Part shown: positions 1 to 13,900 of the stretch, piece after piece | Layout: every line of letters starts with the position of its first letter | Position numbering within the stretch: the first letter of the stretch is position 1 | Notes under the pieces: generated by a model | The model's database searches: none | Told to the model about the DNA's origin: nothing | Seen by the model: the letters and a program-made list of their open reading frames with translations, nothing else | NCBI RefSeq assembly: GCF_963662255.1 | Contig: NW_026912113.1 | Location: forward strand, 20,001 to 84,000 | DNA from: Cinclus cinclus | Taxonomy: Eukaryota; Chordata; Aves; Passeriformes; Cinclidae | Reading direction: 5' to 3' | DNA: 64,000 nt | Program-made: the position numbers and the translations under genes

Positions 1-3000
1 TTTCGGAGTCAACTTGCCAGCGGCCCATGCAGGGCTTTTGCCTACAAAAATTCCATAAGGACGAGGATTTCTCCCAGACCAAAGCTGCCCCCCCCTCCAA
101 ACCTGGCTGCCATCGGAGGCCCAAACGTGCCCTACAAAATGACACCTGCCAAGTGGGCTCTTGAGTTTGGCTTCTTGGGTGGAAGTGCCTCGTTTCAAAG
201 CCAACTTGCCTGCGGCCCGTCCTGGGCTTTTGCCTACAAAAATTCCATAAGGACGAGGATTTCTCCCAGACCAAAGCTGCCCCCTCCTCCAAACCTGGCT
301 GCCATCGGAGGCCCAAACGCGCCCTACAAAATGACATCTGCCAAGTGGGCTCTTGAGATTGGCTTCTTGCGGAAAAGTGCCTCCTTTCAAAGCCAACTTG
401 CCTAACTAGCCTGCGGCCCGTGCTGGGCTTTAGACTACAAAAATTCCATAAGGACGAGGATTTCTCCCAGACCAAAGCTGCCCCCTCCTCCAAACCTGGC
501 TGCCATCCGAGGCCCAAACGCGCCCCACAAAATGACATCTGCCAAGCGGGCTCTTGAGTTTGGCTTCTTGGGGAAAAGTGCCTCCTTTCGGAGTCAACTT
601 GCCTAACTTGCCTGCGGCCCATGTGGGGTTTTTGCCTACAAAAATTCCATAAGGACGAGGATTTCTCCCAGGCCAAAGCTGCCCCCTCCTCCAAACCTGG
701 CTGCCATCGGAGGCCCAAACGCGCCCTAGAAAATGACACCTGCCAAGTGGGCTCTTGAGTTTGGCTTCTTGGGGAAAAGTGACTCCTTTCAAAACCAACT
801 TGCCTGCGTCCCGTCCCGGGCTTTTGCTACAAAAATTCCATAAGGACGAGGATTCCTCCCAGACCAAAGCTGCCCCCTCCTCCAAACTTGGCTGCCATCA
901 GAGGCCCAAACGCGCCCTACAAAATGACATCTGCCAAGTGGGCTCTTGAGTTTGGCTTCTTGGGGAAAAGTGCCTCCTTTCGGAGTCAACTCGCCGGCGG
1001 CCCATGCAGGGCTTTTGCCTACAAAAATTCCATAAGGACGAGGATTTCTCCCAGACCAAAGCTGCCCCCTCCTCCAAACCTGGCTGCCATCGGAGGCCCA
1101 AACTTGCCCTACAAAATGACATCTGCCAAGTGGGCTCTTGAGTTTGGCTTCTTGTGTGGAAGTGCCTCCTTTCAAAGCCAACTTGCCTGCGGCCCGTCCT
1201 GGGCTTTTGCCTCCAAAAATTCCAGAAGGACGAGGATTTCTCCCAGAACAAAGCTGCCCCCTCCTCCAAACCTGGCTGCCATCGGAGGCCCAAACGCGCC
1301 CTACAAAATGACATCTGCCAAGTGGGCTCTTGAGTTTGGGTTCTTGGGGAAAAGTGCTTCCTTTCGGAGCCAAAATGCCTAACTTGCCTGCGGCCCGTCC
1401 TGGGCTTTTGAGTACAAAAATTCCAGAAGGGCGAGGATTTCTCCCAGACCAAAGCAGCCCCCTCCTCCAAACCTGGCTGCCATCGGAGGCCCAAACGCGC
1501 CCTACAAAATGACACCTGCCAAGTGGGCTCTTGAGTTTGGCTTCTTGGGGAAAAGTGCCTCCTTTCGGAGCCAACTGGCCTAACTAGCCTGCGTCCCGTC
1601 CTGGGCTTTTGCCTACAAAAATTCCAGAAGGACGAGGATTTCTCCCAGACCAAAGCAGCCCCCTCCTCCAAACCTGGCTGCCATCGGAGGCCCAAACGCG
1701 CCCTACAAAATGACATCTGCCAAGTGGGTGCTTGAGTTTCGCTTCTTGGGGAAAAGTGCCTCCTTTCATAGCCAACTTGCCTAACTTGCCTGCGGACAGT
1801 CGTGGGCTTTTGCCAACAAAAATTCCATAAGGACGAGGATTTCTCCCAGACCAAAGCTGCCCCCTCCTCCAAACCTGGCTGCCATCGGAGGCTCAAACGC
1901 GCCCTACAAAATGACACCTCCCAAGTGGGCTCTTGAGTTTGGCTTCTTGGGGAAAAGTGCCTCCTTTCGGAGTCAACTTGCCTGCGGCCCGTCCTGGTCT
2001 TTTGCCTACAAAAATTCCATAAGGACGAGGATTTCTCCCAGACCAAAGCTGCCCCCTCCTCCAAACCTGGCTGCCATCAGAGGCCCAAACGCGCCCCACA
2101 AAATGACATCTGCCAAGTGTGCTCTTGAGTTTGGCTTCTTGGGGAAAAGTGCCTCCATTCGGAGCCAACTTGCCTGCGGCCCGTCCTGGTCTTTTGCCTC
2201 CAAAAATTCCAGAAGGACGAGGATTTCTCCCAGACCAAAGCTGCCCCCTCCTCCAAACCTGGCTGCCATCAGAGGCCCAAACGCGCCCCACAAAATGACA
2301 TCTGCCAAGTGTGCTCTTGAGTTTGGCTTCTTGGGGAAAAGTGCCTCCTTTCGGAGCCAACTTGCCTAACTTGCCTGCGGCCCGTCCTGGGCTTTTGCCT
2401 CCAAAAATTCCAGAAGGACGAGGATTTCTCCCAGACCAAAGCTGCCCCCTCCTCCAAACCTGGCTGCCATCGGAGGCCCAAACGCGCCCCACAAAATGAC
2501 ACCTGCATTGAGAGTTCTTGAGTTTGGCTTCCTGGGGAAAAGTGCCTCCTTTCGGAGTCAACTTGCCTGCGGCCCATGCAGGGCTTTTGCCTACAAAAAT
2601 TCCATAAGGACGAGGATTTCTCCCAGACCAAAGCTGCCCCCTCCTCCAAACCTGGCTGCCATCGGAGGCCCAAACGCGCCCTACAAAATGACATCTGCAT
2701 TGAGGGTTCTTGAGTTTGGCTTCTTGGGTGGAAGTGCCTCCTTTCAAAGCCAACTTGCCTGCGGCCCGTGCTGGGCTTTTGCCTACAAAAATTCCATAAG
2801 GACGAGGATTTCTCCCAGACCAAAGCTGCCCCCTCCTCCAAACCTGGCTGCCATCGGAGGCCCAAACGCGCCCTACAAAATGACATCTGCCAAGTGGGCT
2901 CTTGAGTTTGGCTTCTTGCGGAAAAGTGCCTCCGTTCAAAGCCAACTTGCCTAACTAGCCTGCGGCCCGTGCTGGGCTTTTGCCTACAAAAATTCCATAA

Positions 3001-6000
3001 GGACGAGGATTTCTCCCAGACCAAAGCTGCCCCCTCCTCCAAACCTGGCTGCCATCAGAGGCCCAAACGCGCCCCACAAAATGACATCTGCATTGAGGGT
3101 TCTTGAGTTTGGCTTCTTGGGGAAAAGTGCCTCCTTTCGGAGCCAACTTGCCTAACTTGCCTGCGGCCCGTCCTGGGCTTTTGCCTCCAAAAATTCCAGA
3201 AGGACGAGGATTTCTCCCAGGCCAAAGCCGCCCCCTCCTCCAAACCTGGCTGCCATCGGAGGCCCAAACGCACCCTAGAAAATGACACCTGCCAAGTGGG
3301 CTCTTGAGTTTGGCTTCTTGGGGAAAAGTGACTCCTTTCAAAACCAACTTGCCTGTGTCCCGTCCCGGGCTTTTGCTACAAAAATTCCATAAGGACGAGG
3401 ATTCCTCCCAGACCAAAGCTGCCCCCTCCTCCAAACCTGGCTGCCATCGGAGGCCCAAACGCGCCCTACAAAATGACATCTGCCAAGTGGGCTCTTGAGT
3501 TTGGCTTCTTGGGGAAAAGTGCCTCCTTTCGGAGTCAACTTGCCTGCGGCCCATGCAGGGCTTTTGCCGACAAAAAATCCATAAGGACGAGGATTTCTCC
3601 CAGACCAAAGCTGCCCCCTCCTCCAAACCTGGCTGCCATCGGAGGCCCAAACGCGCCCTACAAAATGACACCTGCCAAGTGGGCTCTTGAGTTTGGCTTC
3701 TTGGGGGAAAGTGCCTCCTTTCAAAGCCAACTTGCCTGCGGCCCGTCCTGGGCTTTTGAGTACAAAAATTCCAGAAGGACGAGGATTTCTCCCAGACCAA
3801 AGCTGCCCCCTCCTCCAAACCTGGCTGCCATCAGAGGCCCAAACGCGCCCTACAAAAGGACATCTGCATTGTGGGTTCTTGAGTTTGGCTTCTTGGGGAA
3901 AAGTGCCTCCTTTCAAAGCCAACTTGCCTAACTTGCCTGCGGCCCGTCCTGGGCTTTTGCCTACAAAAATTCCATAAGAACGAGGATTTCTCCCAGACCA
4001 AAGCTGCCCCCTCCTCCAAACCTGGCTGCCATCAGAGGCCCAAACGCGCCCTACAAAATGACACCTGCCAAGTGGGCTCTTGAGTTTGGCTTCTTGGGGA
4101 AAAGTGCCTCCTTTCGGAGCCAACTTGCCTAACTTGCCTGCGGACAGTCGTGGGCTTTTGCCAACAAAAATTCCATAAGGACGAGGATTTCTCCCAGACC
4201 AAAGCTGCCCCCTCCTCCAAACCTGGCTGCCATCGGAGGCCCAAACGCGCCCTACAAAATGACATCTGCCAAGTGGGCTCTTGAGTTTGGCTTCTTGGGG
4301 AAAAGTGCCTCCTTTCGGAGTCAACTCGCCGGCGGCCCATGCAGGGCTTTTGCCGACAAAAATTCCATAAGGACGAGGATTTCTCCCAGACCAAAGCTGC
4401 CCCCTCCTCCAAACCTGGCTGCCATCGGAGGCCCAAACGCGCCCTACAAAATGACACCTGCCAAGTGGGCTCTTGAGTTTGGCTTCTTGGGGGAAAGTGC
4501 CTCCTTTCAAAGCCAACTTGCCTGCGGCCCGTCCTGGGCTTTTGAGTACAAAAATTCCAGAAGGACGAGGATTTCTCCCAGACCAAAGCTGCCCCCTCCT
4601 CCAAACCTGGCTGCCATCAGAGGCCCAAACGCGCCCTACAAAATGACACCTGCCAAGTGGGCTCTTGAGTTTGGCTTCTTGGGGAAAAGTGCCTCCTTTC
4701 GGAGCCAACTTGCCTAACTTGCCTGCGGACAGTCGTGGGCTTTTGCCAACAAAAATTCCATAAGGACGAGGATTTCTCCCAGACCAAAGCTGCCCCCTCC
4801 TCCAAACCTGGCTGCCATCGGAGGCCCAAACGCGCCCTACAAAATGACACCTGCCAAGTGGGCTCTTGAGTTTGGCTTCTTGGGGAAAAGTGCCTCCTTT
4901 CGGAGTCAACTTGCCTGCGGCCCGTCCTGGTCTTTTGCCTACAAAAATTCCATAAGGACGAGGATTTCTCCCAGACCAAAGCTGCCCCCTCCTCCAAACC
5001 TGGCTGCCATCAGAGGCCCAAACGCGCCCCACAAAATGACATCTGCCAAGTGTGCTCTTGAGTTTGGCTTCTTGGGGAAAAGTGCCTCCTTTCGGAGCCA
5101 ACTTGCCTAACTTGCCTGCGGCCCGTCCTGGGCTTTTGCCTCCAAAAATTCCAGAAGGACGAGGATTTCTCCCAGACCAAAGCTGCCCCCTCCTCCAAAC
5201 CTGGCTGCCATCGGAGGCCCAAACGCGCCCCACAAAATGACACCTGCATTGAGAGTTCTTGAGTTTGGCTTCCTGGGGAAAAGTGCCTCCTTTCGGAGTC
5301 AAATTGCCTGCGGCCCATGCAGGGCTTTTGCCTACAAAAATTCCATAAGGACGAGGATTTCTCCCAGACCAAAGCTGCCCCCTCCTCCAAACCTGGCTGC
5401 CATCGGAGGCCCAAACGCGCCCTACAAAATGACATCTGCATTGAGGGTTCTTGAGTTTGGCTTCTTGGGTGGAAGTGCCTCCTTTCAAAGCCAACTTGCC
5501 TGCGGCCCGTCCTGGGCTTTTGCCTACAAAAATTCCATAAGGACGAGGATTTCTCCCAGACCAAAGCTGCCCCCTCCTCCAAACCTGGCTGCCATCGGAG
5601 GCCCAAACGCGCCCTAGAAAATGACATCTGCCAAGTGGGCTCTTGAGTTTGGCTTCTTGCGGAAAAGTGCCTCCGTTCAAAGCCAACTTGCCTAACTAGC
5701 CTGCGGCCCGTGCTGGGCTTTAGACTACAAAAATTCCATAAGGACGAGGATTTCTCCCAGACCAAAGCTGCCCCCTCCTCCAAACCTGGCTGCCATCAGA
5801 GGCCCAAACGCGCCCCACAAAATGACATCTGCATTGAGGGTTCTTGAGTTTGGCTTCTTGGGGAAAAGTGCCTCCTTTCGGAGCCAACTTGCCTAACTTG
5901 CCTGCGGCCCGTCCTGGGCTTTTGCCTCCAAAAATTCCAGAAGGACGAGGATTTCTCCCAGGCCAAAGCTGCCCCCTCCTCCAAACCTGGCTGCCATCGG

Positions 6001-7950
6001 AGGCCCAAACGTGCCCTACAAAATGACACCTGCCAAGTGGGCTCTTGAGTTTGGCTTCTTGGGGAAAAGTGACTCCTTTCAAAACCAACTTGCCTGTGTC
6101 CCGTCCCGGGCTTTTGCTACAAAAATTCCATAAGGACGAGGATTCCTCCCAGACCAAAGCTGCCCCCTCCTCCAAACCTGGCTGCCATCAGAGGCCCAAA
6201 CGCGCCCCACAAAATGACATCTGCCAAGTATGCTCTTGAGTTTGGCTTCTTGGGGAAAAGTGCCTCCTTTCGGAGCCAACTTGCCTAACTTGCCTGCGGC
6301 CCGTCCTGGGCTTTTGCCTCCAAAAATTCCATAAGGACGAGGATTTCTCCCAGACCAAAGCTGCCCCCTCCTCCAAACCTGGCTGCCATCGGAGGCCCAA
6401 ACGCGCCCTACAAAATGACATCTGCCAAGTGGGCTCTTGAGTTTGGCTTCTTGGGGAAAAGTGCCTCCTTTCGGAGTCAACTTGCCTGCGGCCCATGCAG
6501 GGCTTTTGCCTACAAAAATTCCAGAAGGACGAGGATTTCTCCCAGACCAAAGCTGCCCCCTCCTCCAAACCTGGCTGCCATCGGAGGCCCAAACGCGCCC
6601 CACAAAATGACATCTGCATTGAGGGTTCTTGAGTTTGGCTTCTTGGGTGGAAGTGCCTCCTTTCAAAGCCAACTTGCCTGCGGCCCGTCCTGGGCTTTTG
6701 CCTACAAAAATTCCATAAGGACGAGGATTTCTCCCAGACCAAAGCTGCCCCCTCCTCCAAACCTGGCTGCCATCGGAGGCGCAAACGCGCCCTACAAAAT
6801 GACATCTGCCAAGTGGGCTCTTGAGTTTGGCTTCTTGCGGAAAAGTGCCTCCGTTCAAAGCCAACTTGCCTAACTAGCCTGCGGCCCGTGCTGGGCTTTA
6901 GACTACAAAAATTCCATAAGGACGAGGATTTCTCCCAGACCAAAGCTGCCCCCTCCTCCAAACCTGGCTGCCATCAGAGGCCCAAACGCGCCCCACAAAA
7001 TGACATCTGCATTGAGGGTTCTTGAGTTTGGCTTCTTGCGGAAAAGTGCCTCCTTTCGGAGCCAACTTGCCTAACTTGCCTGCGGCCCGTCCTGGGCTTT
7101 TGCCTCCAAAAATTCCAGAAGGACGAGGATTTCTCCCAGGCCAAAGCTGCCCCCTCCTCCAAACCTGGCTGCCATCGGAGGCCCAAACGTGCCCTACAAA
7201 ATGACACCTGCCAAGTGGGCTCTTGAGTTTGGCTTCTTGGGGAAAAGTGACTCCTTTCAAAACCAACTTGCCTGTGTCCCGTCCCGGGCTTTTGCTACAA
7301 AAATTCCATAAGGACGAGGATTCCTCCCAGACCAAAGCTGCCCAATCCTCCAAACCTGGCTGACATCGGAGGCCCAAACGCGCCCTACAAAATGACATCT
7401 GCCAAGTGGGCTCTTGAGTTTGGCTTCTTGGGTGGAAGTGCCTCCTTTCAAAGCCAACTTGCCTGCGGCCCGTCCTGGGCTTTTGCCTCCAAAAATTCCA
7501 GAAGGACGAGGATTTCTCCCAGACCAAAGCTGCCCCCTCCTCCAAACCTGGCTGCCATCGGAGGCCCAAACGCGCCCTACAAAATGACACCTGCCAAGTG
7601 GGCTCTTGAGTTTGGCTTCTTGGGGGAAAGTGCCTCCTTTCAAAGCCAACTTGCCTGCGGCCCGTCCTGGGCTTTTGCCTACAAAAATTCCATAAGGACG
7701 AGGATTTCTCCCAGAACAAAGCTGCCCCCTCCTCCAAACCTGGCTGCCATCAGAGGCCCAAACGCGCCCTACAAAATGACATCTGCCAAGTGGGCTCTTG
7801 AGTTTGGGTTCTTGGGGAAAAGTGCTTCCTTTCGGAGCCAAAATGCCTAACTTGCCTGCGGCCCGTCCTGGGCTTTTGAGTACAAAAATTCCAGAAGGAC
7901 GAGGATTTCTCCCAGACCAAAGCTGCCCCCTCCTCCAAACCTGGCTGCCA
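1..7950. repeat. Left block: mosaic of short multimers
   Basis: No long HOR is visible here. Instead, short multimers recur. About 2,240-3,440 matches about 4,980-6,180 at offset 2,741, with offset 2,933 (one monomer more) just upstream. About 3,420-3,850 matches 4,206-4,640 at offset 786 (four monomers), followed by a three-monomer offset of 585. Monomer types rare elsewhere are concentrated here, such as GGACAGTCGTGGGC (near 1,794, 4,141, 4,726), CTTTTGAGTAC (near 1,409, 3,756, 4,549) and TGGTCTTTTGCC (near 1,995, 2,186, 4,928). The 179-bp monomer and the ATTGCC form are not seen. Interpretable as an older or separately evolving part of the array. Confidence 0.8.
5010..7366. repeat. 1,178-bp 6-mer, two tandem copies
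   Basis: Phase starts at 5,736, 5,937, 6,128, 6,329, 6,521, 6,713 and 6,914 give steps 201, 191, 201, 192, 192, 201, total 1,178 bp. Matching landmarks recur at that offset from about 5,010 to 7,366 (the GACTAC monomers at 5,736 and 6,914, and the SmaI-type monomers at 6,045 and about 7,223). A related tract lies at about 2,270-3,440. Copies differ at several sites, for example CATTGAGGG versus CCAAGTGGG near 5,250/6,428. Confidence 0.85.
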
Positions 7951-7959
7951 TCAGAGGCC

Positions 7960-10900
7960 CAAACGCGCCCTACAAAAGGACATCTGCATTGTGGGTTCTT
8001 GAGTTTGGCTTCTTGGGGAAAAGTGCCTCCTTTCAAAGCCAACTTGCCTAACTTGCCTGCGGCCCGTCCTGGGCTTTTGCCTCCAAAAATTCCATAAGGA
8101 CGAGGATTTCTCCCAGACCAAAGCTGCCCCCTCCTCCAAACCTGGCTGCCATCGGAGGCCCAAACACGCCCTACAAAATGACATCTGCCAAGTGGGCTCT
8201 TGAGTTTGGCTTCTTGGGGAAAAGTGCCTCCTTTCGGAGTCAACTCGCCGGCGGCCCATGCAGGGCTTTTGCCTACAAAAATTCCATAAGGACGAGGATT
8301 TCTCCCAGACCAAAGCTGCCCCCTCCTCCAAACCTGGCTGCCATCGGAGGCCCAAACGTGCCCTACAAAATGACATCTGCCAAGTGGGCTCTTGAGTTTG
8401 GCTTCTTGGGTGGAAGTGCCTCCTTTCAAAGCCAACTTGCCTGCGGCCCGTCCTGGGCTTTTGCCTCCAAAAATTCCAGAAGGACGAGGATTTCTCCCAG
8501 ACCAAAGCTGCCCCCTCCTCCAAACCTGGCTGCCATCGGAGGCCCAAACGCGCCCTACAAAATGACATCTGCCAAGTGGGGTTCTTGAGTTTTGCTTCTT
8601 GCGGAAAAGTGCCTCCTTTCAAAGCCAACTTGCCTAACTAGCCTGCGGCCCATTCTGGGCTTTTGCCTACAAAAATTCCATAAGGACGAGGATTTCTCCC
8701 AGACCAAAGCTGCCCCCTCCTCCAAACCTGGCTGCCATCGGAGGCCCAAACGCGCCCCACAAAATGACATCTGCATTGAGGGTTCTTGAGTTTGGCTTCT
8801 TGGGGAAAAGTGCCTCCTTTCAAAGCCAACTTGCCTAACTTGCCTGCGGCCCATGCGGGGTTTTTGCCTACAAAAATTCCATAAGGACGAGGATTTCTCC
8901 CAGACCAAAGCTGCCCCCTCCTCCAAACCTGGCTGCCATCGGAGGCCCAAACGCGCCCTACAAAATGACACCTGCCAAGTCGGCTCTTGAGTTTGGCTTC
9001 TTGGGGAAAAGTGACTCCTTTCAAAACCAACTTGCCTGCGTCCCGTCCCGGGCTTTTGCTACAAAAATTCCATAAGGACGAGGATTCCTCCCAGACCAAA
9101 GCTGCCCCCTCCTCCAAACCTGGCTGCCATCGGAGGCCCAAACGCGCCCTACAAAATGACACCTGCCAAGTGGGCTCTTGAGTTTGGCTTCTTGGGGAAA
9201 AGTGCCTCCTTTCGGAGTCAACTTGCCGGCGGCCCATGCAGGGCTTTTGCCTACAAAAATTCCATAAGGACGAGGATTTCTCCCAGACCAAAGCTGCCCC
9301 CTCCTCCAAACCTGGCTGCCATCGGAGGCCCAAACGCGCCCTACAAAATGACATCTGCCAAGTGGGCTCTTGAGTTTGGCTTCTTGGGGGAAAGTGCCTC
9401 CTTTCAAAGCCAACTTGCCTGCGTCCCGTCCTGGGCTTTTGCCTACAAAAATTCCATAAGGACGAGGATTTCTCCCAGAAGAAAGCTGCCCCCTCCTCCA
9501 AACCTGGCTACCATCGGAGGCCCAAACGCGCCCTACAAAATGACATCTGTATTTTGGGTTCTTGAGTTTGGCTTCTTGGGGAAAAGTGCCTCCTTTCGGA
9601 GCCAACTTGCCTAACTTGCCTGCGGCCCGTGCTGGGCTTTAGACTACAAAAATTCCATAAGGACGAGGATTTCTCCCAGACCAAAGCTGCCCCCTCCTCC
9701 AAACCTGGCTGCCATCGGAGGCCCAAACGCGCCCTACAAAATGACATCTGCATTGAGGGTTCTTGAGTTTGGCTTCTTGGGGAAAAGTGCCTCCTTTCAA
9801 AGCCAACTTGCCTAACTTGCCTGCGGCCCGTCCTGGGCTTTTGCCTACAAAAATTCCATAAGGACGAGGATTTCTCCCAGACCAAAGCTGCTCCCTCCTC
9901 CAAACCTGGCTGCCATCGGAGGCCCAAACGTGCCCTACAAAATGACATCTGCCAAGTGGGCTAATGAGTTTGGCTTCTTGGGGAAAAGTGCCTCCTTTCA
10001 AAACCAACTTGCCTGCGTCCCGTCCCGGACGTTTGCTACAAAAATTCCATAAGGACGAGGATTCCTCCCAGACCAAAGCTGCCCCCTCCTCCAAACCTGG
10101 CTGCCATCGGAGGCCCAAACGCGCCCTACAAAATGACATTTGCCAAGTGGGCTCTTGAGTTTGGCTTCTTGGGGAAAAGTGCCTCCTTTCGGAGCCAACT
10201 TGCCTAACTAGCCTGCGGCCCGTGCTGGGCTTTTGCCTACAAAAATTCCATAAGGACGAGGATTTCTCCCAGACCAAAGCTGCCCCCTCCTCCAAACCTG
10301 GCTGCCATCGGAGGCCCAAACGCGCCCCACAAAATGACATCTGCATTGAGGGTTCTTGAGTTTGGCTTCTTGGGGAAAAGTGCCTCCTTTCGGAGCCAAC
10401 TTGCCTAACTTGCCTGCGGCCCGTCCTGGGCTTTTGCCTACAAAAATTCCATAAGGACGAGGATTTCTCCCAGACCAAAGCTGCCCCCTCCTCCAAACCT
10501 GGCTGCCATCGGAGGCCCAAACGTGCCCTACAAAATGACACCTGCCAAGTGGGCTCTTGAGTTTGGCTTCTTGGGGAAAAGTGACTCCTTTCAAAACCAA
10601 CTTGCCTGTGTCCCGTCCCGGGCTTTTGCTACAAAAATTCCATAAGGACGAGGATTCCTCCCAGACCAAAGCTGCCCCCTCCTCCAAACCTGGCTGCCAT
10701 CGGAGGCCCAAACGTGCCCTACAAAATGACATCTGCCAAGTGGGCTCTTGAGTTTGGCTTCTTGGGTGGATGTGCCTCCTTTCAAAGCCAACTTGCCTGC
10801 GGCCCGTCCTGGGCTTTTGCCTCCAAAAATTCCATAAGGACGAGGATTTCTCCCAGACCAAAGCTGCCCCCTCCTCCAAACCTGGCTGCCATCGGAGGCC

Positions 10901-13900
10901 CAAACGCGCCCTACAAAATGACATCTGCCAAGTGGGCTCTTGAGTTTCGCTTCTTGCGGAAAAGTGCCTCCTTTCAAAGCCAACTTGCCTAACTAGCCTG
11001 CAGCCCATTCTGGGCTTTTGCCTACAAAAATTCCATAAGGACGAGGATTTCTCCCAGACCAAAGCTGCCCCCTCCTCCAAACCTAGCTGCCATCGGTGGC
11101 CCAAACGCGCCCTACAAAATGACATCTGCCAAGTGGGCTCCTGAGTTTGGCTTCTTGGGGGAAAGTGCCTCCTTTCAAAGCCAACTTGCCTGCAGCCCGT
11201 GCTGGGCTTTAGACTACAAAAATTCCATAAGGACGAGGATTTCTCCCAGACCAAAGCTGCCCCCTCCTCCAAACCTGGCTGCCATCGGAGGCCCAAACGC
11301 GCCCCACAAAATGACATCTGCATTGAGGGTTCTTGAGTTTGGCTTCTTGGGGAAAAGTGCCTCCTTTCGGAGCCAACTTGCCTAACTTGCCTGCGGCCCA
11401 TCCTGGGCTTTTGCTACAAAAATTCCATAAGGACGAGGATTTCTCCCAGACCAAAGCTGCCCCCTCCTCCAAACCTGGCTGCCATCGGAGGCCCAAACGC
11501 GCCCTACAAAATGACATCTGCATTGTGGGTTCTTGAGTTTGGCTTCTTGGGGAAAAGTGCCTCCTTTCAAAGCCAACTTGCCTAACTTGCCTGCGGCCCA
11601 TGCGGGGTTTTTGAATACAAAAATTCCACAAGGACGAGGATTTCTCCCAGACCAAAGCTGCCCCCTCCTCCAAACCTGGCTGCCATCGGAGGCCCAAACG
11701 CGCCCTACAAAATGACACCTGCCAAGTGGGCTCTTGAGTTTGGCTTCTTGGGGAAAAGTGACTCCTTTCAAAACCAACTTGCCTGCGTCCCGTCCCGGGC
11801 TTTTGCCAACAAAAATTCCATAAGGACGAGGATTCCTCCCAGACCAAAGCTGCCCCCTCCTCCAAACCTGGCTGCCATCGGAGGCCCAAACGCGCCCTAC
11901 AAAATGACATCTGCCAAGTGGGCTCTTGAGTTTGGCTTTCTGGGGAAAAGTGCCTCCTTTCGGAGTCAACTAGCCTGCGGCCCATGCAGGGCTTTTGCCG
12001 ACAAAAATTCCATAAGGACGAGGATTTCTCCCACACCAAAGCTGCCCCCTCCTCCAAACCTGGCTGCCATCGGAGGCCCAAACGTGCCCTACAAAATGAC
12101 AACTGCCAAGTGGACTCTTGAGTTTGGCTTCTTGGGTGGAAGTACCTCCTTTCAAAGCCAACTTGCCTGCGGCCCGTCCTGGGCTTTTGCCTACAAAAAT
12201 TCCATAAGGACGAGGATTTCTCCCAGACCAAAGCTGCCCCCTCCTCCAAACCTGGCTGCCATCGGAGGCCCAAACGCGCCCTACAAAATGACATTTGCCA
12301 AGTGGGCTCTTGAGTTTGGCTTCTTGCGGAAAAGTGCCTCCTTTCAAAGCCAACTTGCCTAACTAGCCTGCGGCCCGTGCTGGGCTTTAGACTACAAAAA
12401 TTCCATAAGGACGAGGATTTCTCCCAGACCAAAGCTGCCCCCTCCTCCAAACCTGGCTGACATCGGAGGCCCAAACGCGCCCTAGAAAATGACACCTGCC
12501 AAGTGGGCTCTTGAGTTTGGCTTCTTGGGGAAAAGTGACTCCTTTCAAAACCAACTTGCCTGCGTCCCGTCCCGGGCTTTTGATACAAAAATTCCATAAG
12601 GACGAGGATTTCTCCCAGAACAAAGCTGCCCCCTCCTCCAAACCTGGCTGCCATCGGAGGCCCAAACGCGCCCTACAAAATGACATCTGCCAAGCGGGCT
12701 CTTGAGTTTGGCTTCTTGGGGAAAAGTGCCTCCTTTCGGAGTCAACTTGCCTGCGGCCCATGCAGGGCTTTTCCCTCCAAAAATTCCATAAGGACGAGGG
12801 TTTCTCCCAGACCAAAGCTGCCCCCTCCTCCAAACCTGGCTGCCATCGGAGGCCCAAACCCGCCCTACAAAATGACATCTGCCAAGTGGGCTCTTGAGTT
12901 TGGCTTCTTGCGGAAATGTGCCTCCTTTCAAAGCCAACTTGCCTAACTAGCCTGCGGCCCGTGCTGGGCTTTAGACTACAAAAATTCCATAAGGACGAGG
13001 ATTTCTCCCAGACCAAAGCTGCCCCCTCCTCCAAACCTGGCTGACATCGGAGGCCCAAACGCGCCCTAGAAAATGACACCTGCCAAGTGGGCTCTTGAGT
13101 TTGGCTTCTTGGGGAAAAGTGACTCCTTTCAAAACCAACTTGCCTGCGTCCCGTCCCGGGCTTTTGCTACAAAAATTCCATAAGGACGAGGATTCCTCCC
13201 AGACCAAAGCTGCCCCCTCCTCCAAACCTGGCTGCCATCGGAGGCCCAAACGCGCCCTACAAAATGACATCTGCCAAGTGGGCTCTTGAGTTTGGCTTTC
13301 TGGGGAAAAGTGCCTCCTTTCGGAGTCAACTTGCCTGCGGCTCATGCAGGGGTTTTGCCTCCAAAAATTCCATAAGGACGAGGATTTCTCCCAGACCAAA
13401 GCTGCCCCCTCCTCCAAACCTGGCTGCCATCGGAGGCCCAAACGCGCCCTACAAAATGACACCTGCCAAGTGGGCTCTTGAGTTTGGCTTCTTGGGGAAA
13501 ATTGCCTCCTTTCGGAGTCAACTTGCCGGCGGCCCATGCAGGGCTTTTGCCTACAAAAATTCCATAAGGACGAGGATTTCTCCCAGACCAAAGCTGCCCC
13601 CTCCGCCAAACCTGGCTGCCATCGGAGGCCCAAACGCGCCCTACAAAATGACATCTGCCAAGCGGGCTCTTGAGTTTGGCTTCTTGGGGAAAAGTGACTC
13701 CTTTCAAAACCAACTTGCCTGTGTCCCGTCCCGGGCTTTTGCTACAAAAATTCCATAAGGACGAGGATTCCTCCCAGACCAAAGCTGCCCCCTCCTCCAA
13801 ACCTGGCTGCCATCGGAGGCCCAAACGTGCCCTACAAAATGACATCTGCCAAGTGGGCTCTTGAGTTTGGCTTCTTGGGTGGATGTGCCTCCTTTCAAAG

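Noticed and set aside
3338..5686. 782-codon minus-strand reading frame as a repeat protein gene
   Set aside because: Same cause. The second minus-strand frame is also open over the same bases, and plus-strand frames are open between 201-bp monomers, so no frame is singled out.
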